A DNA stretch of 64,000 bases from Stereum hirsutum FP-91666 SS1. Lineage: Eukaryota; Basidiomycota; Agaricomycetes; Russulales; Stereaceae. Within the stretch, counting starts at the first letter, position 1. The number at the start of each line of letters is the position of its first letter. Below are positions 11,826 through 22,159 of this stretch, piece after piece. The stretch is from NCBI RefSeq assembly GCF_000264905.1, contig NW_006763156.1:36987-100986 (forward strand). Direction: 5' to 3'. A model generated the notes under the pieces. That model was not told the origin of the DNA and did no database searches. It worked only from the letters and a program-made list of their open reading frames with translations. The position numbers were made by a program, and so were the translations under genes.

Positions 11826-13637
11826 TCATCCAGGACCCCATACGCCCAGACCACCCTCGAGATCTGGAAGCCCCAGGCTGCCCTTCATCTCGACCGGCGA
11901 ACTATAGATCTGCACACCTCCGTTCCCCGTCCATTTCGAGACGTCCTTGTGAGTTTCGTCGACTCCAGGCGAGGATTCGTCGGTGGACGAAATCGAGAAT
12001 CCTGACTCCACGCTCGTCCACTCCTCGGACGAAGACCAATCCCCCGTCTCTGACTGGCCGACACTGCTACCCCTCCACGTCGACTCCTCTGCGCAATCCA
12101 TGGGACTGCCGGCCAACGCAGAGCCAGCATCCACGCGATCAACGTCCACAGCCTCGACCTTTACGCCACCGCCACCGTTCCTCTTCAGGGCACTAAGACT
12201 ATTCTCCAGCCCGTCGAAAAGTGATTCCTCCCCATCCAGCAATCCTTCCGAAATCGTCCTCCACCTTCTCAAAAACCACACCAACAACTCCTTCCCCTGA
12301 CTCCTATCCTCCCCGCCAACCAATGCCTCCCCAAACAACCCGCCGATATCCTCAAACGTGATCCCGTTCTCGGGACATAACGGGACCTGGGTGAAGAACG
12401 CACAGAGATAGGCGAAAAGCGAGAGCTGGTTCGTGGGCAGGAGATGCAGCAGTATCTGTGCCACAGCGATCTCCGCCTTTGAGAACTCTTCGTCCTCGTC
12501 GCGGCTGGCCCACGCCATGATCCATTGCGAAGCGGTATACTGGTCGCGTGTTTCTTCGCGACGGACGCTCGGGAGGACGCACCACTGCCAGAAGCAAGTG
12601 AAGAGTGAAGGTGGAATAAGCGGTTGGGGAAGGGAGTTGAGGTATGTGGTGAGGAGGGCACAGATGTCGGCTGTGGATTCGGTGCGAACGGAGATGGATT
12701 GGCCGTAGGAGGGAGGGGCGTTGAAGGTTTCGATGAGGGACACGAGGCGAAGACGATTCGGGAGGTCGCGAAAGAGCCCTGGACGGTATATTCCTAGGTA
12801 GATATCAAACCAGTTTGGATTAGGAAGCTATCGAATACGAGAGCGAAGGAGCGAACCTGTTCGGTAGAGTTCTTCGATGCAAGTGGAGACGATGGTGGGA
12901 AGGTCATGACGGTACCCTCGGATTGTGGTAGTGGAAAATGCGTCAACGGGGCACTCATCCAACGAGGTGGAGAAGACTGCTGTGCAAGACATAAGCCGTA
13001 GAACTCAAAGCGTAGTGAATATAAATCGCTTACCAGTCTTGTCACCGTGTGGCGCAGTTGACAGGGTGGTGTGACCCATACTCCTTCGTTCCCTCAACAA
13101 CATGTCCTTCTCCCATGAGTAGCCAACATCCTCTTCGTTCAACGCAGCCCTCATCTCCAATCCCTGCGCGTGAAGTACTTCGTCGAGAACAGGTAGAAGG
13201 CGTCGATAATGAATTCTGGGCGCTGATGGGTATGCTTTGCGTTGTGGCGAGCCAGATTCGGAATCATCAAAGCGAGGCGAGGAAGACGAGCGCGACTTCT
13301 GCTGACGGAAACGTGAGGCAGAAGATCGGCCGGAGTAACCCATGGGCGGTAGCAGACCACAGGCGCGAGCCAGGCGGTCGTTTTCGAGGTCGAGATCGCG
13401 GACGACATGGGGGAAGGAGGTGACATGGCAGAGACGATTGTGATAATTGGAGGTGGAAGAGCCGACAGGATATGTGTCACGGCGCTTCAGGCCAGAATAT
13501 GGTGAAGAGGATGCTGATGATATAGGAGATGCGAAGAGAGGTTGGGACATAGATGATGAAGGGCAGCTGGCACTCCCTCTCGGGGTCGATGGGATGTCTT
13601 GAAGAAAGGGTGCCGGGTCGATTGAGTGGCGCTGCAT
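11826..13637 (-). CDS. RhoGAP-domain protein, 564 aa
   Basis: A putative GTPase-activating protein for Rho/Rac/Cdc42-type GTPases. Three exons close in phase: 13034-13637, 12857-12979 and 11826-12793 (1695 nt). Residues 1-200 are Ser-rich and disordered with basic patches. The RhoGAP fold runs from about 205 to 400. It contains LPTIVSTCIEELYRTGIYRP, which carries the arginine finger (GIYR), then GLFRDLPNRLRLVSL, LTTYLNSLPQPLIPPSLF and LLPTNQLSLFAYLCAFF. The tail is Gly/Ser/Glu-rich. The intron at 12794-12856 splits the arginine-finger motif, so the domain is invisible without splicing. Oddities: the conserved Lys of the LLKxYLRxLPxPL helix is Thr here, and the conserved Asn of the ...PNLL helix is missing (LFGEALVG). 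The fold is clear, but catalytic strength is doubtful. Confidence 0.82.
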
Positions 13638-14909
13638 ACTGTGCTTGGGGAAGAACCACGATGGCGAGAAAGTGGGAGATAGGGACTCGACGCGGGAAAA
13701 GATGGGGGCCCGCCATAAGTATGGCCGTGCACTCTATCGCAAATACAGGAAAAGGGTGTGTACGTCGAATGAATAGGACTCGTACACACGAACATAAGAG
13801 GTCCAGGCCTCAAGCACTCCGCAACACTGAGCACCCAATCCTATGCCGACCGGCATGTCGACGCAAATGATCGAGCTCCGGGGCGCAATTCTTTCCCCGC
13901 ACTTGCCCCGCACGATGGTGGAACAGCCGACATCATCAATACAACCATCTCTGTGGCTTCACAGCGCTCCACTTGGCAAAATAAATAACGACCGCTGCAG
14001 CTCTCAGCCATGGGGCTGTCAGCGGGCTAAACGAAAGAGATGATACAATTTCTTTTATAGAGGTAGCCTATTCTGTGTCTGGTCCTCGAGGCATCTGAAA
14101 CCGCAATTGCGTCCGAAGACGACGAAGAACAGTCAACCTTAGTTAGTCCCGCAGCGAAAGCGATAGGTCTGGATCAGCCTCTATGTGGGCCCTTCTCGAC
14201 TTGCCTCCCAAACGAGTTTACGGCATCAGGGCGCGGTGTGCACACTGGTACCTTCACTCCCGCAAACTGAGAAAGAGGTCAGAATCGACCGGGATTGGGG
14301 GGTGGCAAATGCTTTCATGGATTCATCGAGGGTCTACAAATGTCAAGCAAAAAATTGTGAGGGTGTGCATGGTGACAAACGAGGACAACAATGACAGTCG
14401 TCTCAACCAAAATAGCAGAGGAAAGTCTGGGCTGTGGAGCAGAGCGCTTTGAGGCGTCCTATCTTTGAGTCCGGGTCCAGAACATCACGATCGACCGAAA
14501 TACGATCGACAAACTCGACCATCGCGCCGTGTCATCGTCGTGGGCGGCAGTTCCTAATGGTTAACATCGTGAGTGCCACACTGATTGGAAGAAAAACGAC
14601 TACTGAGCTACCTCTTGTTAACGTGAGTGCCATGACTCGACTGCTTTGAAGCGGTGTAGACGAGCAACATCAGGACAGAGTTCGATTTCTCCGCCAGTGT
14701 CTCATGCTCAGATGCACTGAATGAAACCTAGAAATTGACAACCCCCACTGAAGAGGCCAGGTGTGAGCATTCTGCAGTGCTGCCCGAGATGATTAGGTAC
14801 AAAAGGGCAACGACTTGGCGGGCATGCAACAATGCGTGGAAAGTACACGTCACGAATTCGAGACGCTGAAAGGGTGCAGCCTTCGATCCACTTGACAATA
14901 TGTCCACAG
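13638..14909. other. intergenic region, no supported gene
   Basis: This is the 5' region of the RhoGAP gene. Open frames here show neither splice structure nor recognisable sequence. Confidence 0.35.
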
Positions 14910-15239
14910 CTATTGGCCCAGGTCTTTGTAGTAACAGTCGGGAGTCTAAGATACAAAGCAGGACGTCGCAGCAGCAGATGGTGGTCGCGTACAAACCTTC
15001 AGGAGCAATTTGTTGACTTCGTGGCCTTTCTTCGCTTCTGCGGGAGTTGCCGATGCGGAATGCGAATCTGAAATACTCGCGGCGACGCTGCCATCCCGTA
15101 GTGCTTGCATCGTGCAAGGTCGTCCATCCGATTCACTTTGTTGCATCATGGACATATATCTCGCTTTTCTCAACTGCTGACTGCTGCTTCGCGCGTAGAA
15201 ACCGCCGAGGTGAGGGAAAGGTGCCGCCACACTGTTCAT
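14910..15239 (-). CDS. possible small protein, 92 aa
   Basis: This is a weak candidate that I do not recognise. Exon 1 (14997-15239) starts with an ATG (MNSVAAPFPHLGGFYARSS) and runs for 81 codons. A GTTTGT donor and a CTTAG acceptor then join a 12-codon exon ending TPDCYYKDLGQ and a stop (14910-14945), and the phase closes exactly. The N-terminus is rich in Arg/Ser and poor in acidic residues, which could be a mitochondrial presequence. The rest is Ser/Ala-rich. Without homology or transcript support this could be chance. Confidence 0.3.
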
Positions 15240-15970
15240 TGTTGGGCCCCAGCACTGTCCGAATCGCACTGCTATTGCTTAAGACTCTTGAAATTTTCCA
15301 ATACGGATTGATATCTTGAGAACGGCTGAAGGTGGTCTATCTAGTGCGAAATCACCCACATTGCTGCGACGCTGGTGTGATAGACGAAGACCTGAGAGCT
15401 GCTACCTTCCTGTGGGTATATACCTGAGGGGCCACAATTGCGCCACGGTGGTCAAGCAGAAATTCTTCGGTGTTTGCCGTGGTCGAAGCGATTCGGAACG
15501 CGTCGACCCCTCTTTGCAGCAACTTCACCGCGTTCGCTACGGTGACCGTGTCGCGTCGCGTTGCGTTCCGACGAAACCACGTAACGTCGAGAGCACATCT
15601 TCCACAGCTAGCCCTAGTTTCTTTCTATTCGTTGTCGTCAACCGCACTCTACCTGTCTTCAAATCCTGAGTCTTGGAATAGGAGTCTAGGGAACTTGAAA
15701 TAGCCACTAACCGTTCTCGTGCTCACTGGGCCCTCCTCGCGTCTTCGTAAACGACTCTTGCCTTAGGACAAGCTATACCATAAGAATATTGAAGTACTAG
15801 GTGCGCCAGTCCTAAACAATCCCAGATTTCAAACCGTTGGTGACTTTTTAACGACGAGTACTGATTGTCTTTCTCGTACACGCCGTCTAATTTCTCTCCT
15901 CCAACATTTCACTACTTTCACCCTGTAGCCTCGCCGTACTACAAAGTTTCCGTTTTACTCCTATGATACG
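15240..15970. other. promoter region of the first coiled-coil gene
   Basis: No gene seen. The last 120 bp before the ATG at 15971 are pyrimidine-rich on the plus strand (CTTTCTCGTACACGCCG, then TTTCTCTCCTCC). This is common in core promoters of highly or constitutively expressed fungal genes. Confidence 0.3.
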
Positions 15971-18270
15971 ATGGAACCCGAGCCCTCATCGACAACCGCC
16001 AAGCTATCCGTCTACGATGACCTGCGCGACGCTCGACGCGAAATCACCCTCCTTCGCCACCAAGCCACCCTCTTCACCGACGACCACAACAAACAACTCT
16101 CTCAACTCGAATCCAACCATCAAATTTACATATCACAACTGGAATCCAACCTCTCCCTTCAATTATCTCGTGCGGAAGATCTTCACCGCCGTCAGTCCGC
16201 TCTCCTTCATGCCGAACTCAAACTCGTACGGCACGAACGTAATGAGGCGATCGAGTCCGCGGAGAAGGAAAGGCGCAAGGTAGCGGAGAAATATGCGGAG
16301 ATGGTGCGAGAACGTGGTAAAGTAGAGATGGAGAAGAGTGCATCGGGGGAGGAGGTGGTCGACTTGAGACTCTCGCTAAAGGCGGCGCTGGAAGAGAGGG
16401 ACAAACTGGCAGTTTTGAGAGCGGAGGATTCCAGGAGGGCTGAGGCATTGGATCGGGAGGCGCAGCAGCTAGCGGACGAGAGAGATGCATTAGAAGAGAG
16501 CGAGAGCGTCTACAGAATGAGTAGGGATGATGAAGTACAGAAATTGCGGGCGGAGATGGAGAGCCTGCGAAGAGAAGTGGATGCGTCAAGGGACGGACGG
16601 AGCGAGACATTTGGACATGCTGAAGCGTCAAGATCCAAGGAGCTCGAGCGTGCGTTCCAGAGTCTGAAGGGTGAGAACGAAGAGTTGAAGGGAGAACGAA
16701 GCCGACTGATCATGAAGGTGGACAAGGTCATGCTGGAGATGGATGGACTCGTAAAGGAGAGGGACACCGCATTAGCTGCGAGGGATTTGATCAAGATGGA
16801 GAAGAACACTTTGGCGTCAGAGGCTGCTTTGCTGACGGAAGAAGTCAAGGTCATTGGAAAGGAGAAGGAAGCATTGCTTGTCGCGGATCGTGTCTCAAAA
16901 GAGAAGTACGAGGTTCTTGTCACGGAGAAGGCCGCCATTGCTGTGGATAGGGACGGTCTGCGAAGAGGTGTTGAGGTGGCCGCGAACACGGGACGGGCGG
17001 AGAGAGATGCACTGCGAGGCGAGAATGAGGACTGGCGGAGAAAGAGTGGCGGTCTGGCGTTGGAAGTAAAGAGGCTGATGACAGTGGCGGACGAACTCCA
17101 GTCGGAGAAGGATTCGCTGCTTCGTGGCAATGCTGAGTTGCAGGAGAAATGTGCGGTATTGATGCGGGACAAGGATGATACGGAGGTGTGGATTAACTCG
17201 TTGGCCAAAGGCGAGACATCGTCAACCTCCAAAAGGACGTTACTACGCGCCGAGGTCAGCGCTCTTCTGGATGCAGTCCGAAAGGACAGAGACGCCCTGC
17301 GAGGAGAGAATCATGAGTTGAAGGCAGAGAAGGAAAGGTTAGCATTAAATATCTATCCATGGAGAATGATGGCTAACGGCGCTTTCAGGGTCGCAGCGCG
17401 AAAGAGGAGTGAGGATGGAGAACTTATAAAGTTGGAGCAATTCGTCGAGAGATTACAAGCCCGGAAGAAGGCATTGGAGAAGCGTTGGAATAAAGAGGCG
17501 AGAGGGGTTCCTGGTTTCGAAAAGGGTGATGCTGGAGTGCAAGCACTGGGTAAGGATGGCCAGAAGAATAGCGGAAGCGCTCTGGATCAGGATGAACCTT
17601 CGTTGACTGCCCCACAAGGTTCGCACTCTGTCATTACAGGTTTTACTTACAGTGAACATGCTGACGTAGGTCCGCTCGTCGCCTCAGTGGATAAGGTTGT
17701 ACGTACTGCGCGCTGAATCCAGATTTCATCACCTCGCTGAATTGACTTCATATGCTACCTCAGGCTAGGTCTCCTCCTCGTCAAGAAAGCGAGATACCTG
17801 GCTCTGCTTTATGCCAATTACCTCCAGCGACTGGTGCACAGGTATGTAAAAGTTCACATCATGAACCTTTGAGCACTTGGGTTCATTGATTCTTCCAGCT
17901 TCCGAAAGCGCAGAACTCGGTATCTTTCTTTCATAACCACTGTGTACATAGTGCATACCTAACTCGCAGTTTGATTCTGGCCAGGCACCGCCGAAGAGCG
18001 TCTTTCCGTATGAAGGACCGGTGAGCATTCGTCAATTTCTCTTCCGACAAAAGACTCCTCTGTTAACAGGCTACTACATAGAAAAAAATGCGCAGGCGGT
18101 CATCCGTTGTGTTGGGGAGAAAAACTAGGGATGGAGATGCCGCTATCCCATCCGAAGATACTCGCAGAGTATCTGTATCTTCGCCAGCCCAAGCGGGGAA
18201 CGCATCTGGAAGTCCACCTTCATTGTCTGACTCTCAACCAGAACAGAAGCGAAGGCGCACGGACGCTTGA
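15971..18270 (+). CDS. coiled-coil protein, paralog A of a three-gene local family, 671 aa
   Basis: Six exons close in phase: 15971-17337, 17389-17698, 17764-17841, 17899-17919, 17970-18020 and 18082-18270 (2016 nt). The N-terminus carries the family signature YDDLRDARREITLLRHQ. Almost unbroken heptad-rich coiled coil follows to about residue 550 (Glu/Lys/Arg/Leu-rich; repeated ERDAL and GENEELK-like units). The C-terminal exons are disordered and Pro/Ser-rich and end in a basic cluster QKRRRTDA and stop, a likely nuclear-localisation signal. The first intron (51 bp, GTTAGC...CTTTCAG with a CTAAC branch) is a multiple of three with no stop, so both retained and spliced mRNAs would be readable. 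Two paralogs lie within 10 kb on the opposite strand. Function unknown; a nuclear structural or scaffold role is inference from the coiled coil and basic tail. The small 21-codon-scale exons are less certain than the rest. Confidence 0.72.
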
Positions 18271-18504
18271 GATCGTGCGCGCTCCATATTTGAATGTGAC
18301 TAGTTTTTATTTTGATAATTATGTGAGTGTTTGCAACACGTCAGTCCTTCTTCCATTTCCCAGACTGTCTGGGACGGTTAGCGTTAGCCCGAGCAACCTC
18401 AAGAAAGAAAGGAAGATACTCACATCACTGACTCGGACGAACACAGAAGCGTCTACCATCCGGGACAGTGGTGCCCAACCGGTCTCACCTGAAGATCAAT
18501 GACA

Positions 18505-18790
18505 GCTTACTTCCCCCCTAGGCGAACGTGAGCGTGCCTTGGTCAACCATCGAGCGACGAAACCCGAGAGGAAGATCTTTCAAGATGATGATGCTATGCC
18601 ACTTACTGTCGTCGTACACAATCACACTAGCCTCGTCTTCGAGATTCCGAAGGCATTGTTGGAACCGCTCCTCTTTGTGTGGTTCCTAATGAGTGTTCCA
18701 GACCATAGTCTCATTGAATATGTCTAAGGGGGCAGAGTGACATTTCGTCGAGACTGAGACAGCAGAAGTTTTATTTAGACACGACCTCAA
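18505..18790 (-). pseudogene. decayed copy of the C-terminal domain of coiled-coil paralog B
   Basis: On the minus strand the reading LDIFNETMVWNTH, stop, EPHKEERFQQCLRNLEDE is collinear with HVFSKSMAWNGSWKSHNEDWFQKRLGELQ of the gene next to it (18940-21183). Just beyond, VIVYDDSKWHSIIILKDLP matches VIPYNEVQWRSILVRDLP. The nucleotide sequences align too (for example GGAACCGCTCCTCTTTGTG against GAAACCAGTCTTCGTTATG on the plus strand). There is an in-frame stop, and no upstream coiled-coil exons are present. It is an old, truncated duplicate wedged between the 3' ends of paralogs A and B. Confidence 0.55.
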
Positions 18791-18939
18791 GTTCCACAAT
18801 CGTCTCGAGATCGTGACAATCCATAACGGCCATGAACATTGAAGGTTATACGCAGTGTGAAGTTATTGGTCCAAAATGTACACCATATCATAGCAAGAAT
18901 GTCTTCATCTATCGAGTCCCTTTCGCAACAATATGTAGC

Positions 18940-21183
18940 CTACTCTCCTATGCGCAGCTTTTTGGCCGGTCTCTCCCAACCAGAGTCCTCATGTCTCGAA
19001 CTCGACGTGTCTCTCTTTGGGTACACTTCTGCCCCAGAGCCAAGTTCAATGACAGCATATTCCTTCAACTCTGGTCTTCGTCCAAGCTCCTGAATCGCAT
19101 ATCCAACTGACCCCTCGGCTGACTTCGAACGATGCTTATCACGAGGGAGATCCCTAACAAGAATGCTCCTCCATTGAACTTCGTTGTACGGAATCACCTT
19201 TTTCTCTGCCTGGAGCTCACCCAACCGCTTCTGAAACCAGTCTTCGTTATGACTTTTCCAGGACCCATTCCACGCCATACTTTTGCTAAAGACATGTGGC
19301 GGGGGCCACAATGAACGTCCATCTGGAAGACGTCCAATGAGGACGTCAAGATCGTGTGGGAGGAGCTGCTTGTCCATCGGGACGCCGACGTATTCTACGC
19401 GCTTGGTCGGGGGGTTGCCGGTCGCAGACATGAACGATGGGTGACTGGCAGCCTTCCCCAATGATGAGCTTGACTCGTAGTGAAGAGTCAGCCGCCACGA
19501 AATTCCTCCGAGGGACAGTAAAAATGGGGATGGTGCAGATGACAAGAAGTCACGTATGCCGAGTGAATGTGCGGAAGGAAGTGTCGAAGATAGAGACCAC
19601 CAGTCTTTGGTCAAGATAGGTGTTTGACGAGCATAGCCTGGAAAAGAGTGAAGATCGGGTACTTCTGAAGAGATTGCATCGTCTCTCCACTGGAAGAAGT
19701 AACCGTGACGCAATAATTCAATGACCAGGGGAGTCCAAGAGGAGCAGAAATTGCAACGGCGCCAGTCTCCAGCGCAGACCATGGAACGCGCATCAAGGTA
19801 CAAGCGACCTATTTTCGCGCAGTGGGGTGAGCTTCGAGAAATGCTTGTACTTCAAAATACGTACCTTTCGAGAGTGGCGATATTGATGCAAGGCCGCCGC
19901 TGATAAAGCGCTGTAATGACAGGAAGGCTTCGCTTTGATTTTCGGAAGCTGCTTGGGTGATGTCGCTCAAGGAGGCAGATGGTAACGCTAGTACGGGTTC
20001 AAACTGATCTGGTCCTTGTTGAGGATGACCAGACACGGTTTCGACTTCTCCAGGCGGCAAGTGGGGAGGAAGCTCCCTAGGAAGGTGCGAACAGGGTGAT
20101 CCATTGGCTGGTAGCATTACTTGGTCGACAGCAATGGGTGTGGGTAGGGGACTATTAACCAAGTGCAGTCTCTCGGGGTGAACAAATTGGCGCTGTGATG
20201 ATAGTTACTATAAAGTCTTGAATCGAGAGAAAGGGAGAATCACCTGCATATCAAGCTGGGGAGCAGTCGTCTCGTCCAGGCAGTGAGATTCAAAGGAAAC
20301 CTGTATGTGGTCGTGAGCAGAGATTAAGTGATTGATGGAACAAATGACCCTTACCAGAGAAATATCTGGGGCGCCCTCGGAACGCGCAAGATCTGCCGGA
20401 CACTCTTTACCACCCTTCAGAAACGATCGTTACAGCCGTATGTCAGTACCCAATCACATTCATTTCAGACACAAAGATATGCACCTGGTCACTTTTCGTA
20501 TCACTCTGGGAGTCGTTGGATAAAATCGCCTTACAATGTCGGTAGATCAATCCACCGAGTTTCGAGTTCGAGTGACGAGTAACGTCTCAAAGCTCACCAA
20601 GGTACTAATATTCAGCCTGGTAGATGATAGGGGCGGCTCCGGGTGAATATTCACGTCTTCTAGATACATATTTTGGGCAAATGAGCTTATGTGATACCGC
20701 TACTATGAACGTACAGTGTTTGTACTTACCATCAGGAGAGTCGACCTTGTGGAGATCTCCGGGGACTTCGCCAGGTTTCATCTTATGCTGCGTCAAAAAA
20801 CCCTCTCGTTCCACGTGCATACCCTTCACATATCGTCGAGCTTCATCTCTTTCCACTCGCAGTTGGAAAATTTCTAACCTCGCCTTTCTCAACTCCCCAT
20901 CCTTCTCCGCGTACCTTTTCTCAATGCTCGCAAGTTTGGCCTGTAGCTCCAACATCATTCGGTTGCGCTCATTGCGCACTACTTGAAGATCTTCCTGAAG
21001 AAGATTTATTTGCTCCTGATGCGAGCGTTCGGTGCGAGATTGCTTCCTATGCATGTGAGTTTCGAGATTGCTGAGTTGCTCCTTCCGCTCATCATCCATA
21101 CGGGCTATTTGGAGGTGAAGTATGGCGACCTGACGACGTGCATCTCGAATATCATCGCTGACAATAAGTCCTTCCGACTCCAT
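18940..21183 (-). CDS. coiled-coil protein with unique C-terminal domain, paralog B, 624 aa
   Basis: Seven exons close in phase: 20730-21183, 20598-20659, 20485-20529, 20355-20414, 20244-20300, 19865-20192 and 18940-19808 (1875 nt). The N-terminal 150 residues are coiled coil and open with the shared signature SDDIRDARRQVAILHLQIAR. A Pro/Ser-rich linker of about 170 residues follows. The last 290 residues form a globular-looking domain not present in paralogs A or C. It begins RLYLDARSMVCAGDWRRC and has a Cys cluster (C-x5-C-x2-C) and many Trp (FFQWRDD, KDWWSL, SMAWNGSWKSHNEDW, EVQWRS). The protein ends in a basic tail (RPAKKLRIGE), again a possible nuclear signal. I do not recognise the C-terminal domain. 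A decayed copy of it lies immediately downstream. Confidence 0.75.
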
Positions 21184-22159
21184 CGTAGGAGAGTAAGGAT
21201 AGCCTGACTGCCCAAAGGGCTGCTAGCGTCAATATGAGGGATGCGTATTTATGTGGCGCAAAGGTTACCGGTAAGCAATGCGGCGTCGGGCAGACGTTGT
21301 TGGACGACAAGAAGTATTTTTATATCGCAATAACTATCAAACTAGTTGTCTTGTCGTATATATGTGACGTGAGTGGGCGAGAGGGCGACGAATACAAATG
21401 CGTGGGGAGGGATGTAGGAGAAGCTTGAGTTGAAGGTTCAACAGGGAGAGCGAGGGAGAGCGCCGTAAGGTTCAGACCTTTTCAGGCGGAGTTTGAACTG
21501 AGATCTCGGAATACGACGCCACACTTGCGCCACACTCCACGCCCCAGTGGAATATTGTAATCGTGAAGAGCACTCCGTATATGTATCACTGGTATACAGG
21601 GAAAACAGTCCGAGCATTCAAATGCCTTCTAAAATATTTTTGTTTCATGGCTGGTTTGATACGGAGGTGACCAGGACAATATTATTGTGGACTATGACCT
21701 GTCTAGGTTTTTCGCACGATTTGTCGTATTTTCTCTGAGTACATTTCGACTGTAAGTACGCAAGCTGCGCCTGCCCACGCTTGTCAAACAAGCCATGGTG
21801 ATAACAAACATCCAACGACACTGCTTATCAAGAGATAAAACAAGGCTAGATTGTTATGTAACTATCCAAGAAAGCGGAAACAGCATATATGAACATGAAC
21901 GAGCGTGTGGATCGTCCGTAATCAAGGGAAACGCGCCATCCAAACTTCTGTGGCATGACCGTCCTCTCTAGATGAACCGAACGTATGTAGAATGGAGATC
22001 GAAAATCGAAGCAATAACAACTCCTACTGGTACTTGCACGCCACACTCGGCATCACCCATCCTTGAACGTTCGCCACCCATTCTGATCGCCACTACACAT
22101 TCCTCTGACCCCATTCAATAACTGCCTTAGTTTCTCCCCACGACACTATTCCAACCACC
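21184..22159. other. intergenic region bounded by short inverted termini
   Basis: No gene seen. TGTGGCGCAA at 21252-21261 and its perfect inverse TTGCGCCACA at 21525-21534 bracket 283 bp. I see no target-site duplication. Further CGCCACAC copies lie at about 21517-21523 and 22050-22057. Confidence 0.4.
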
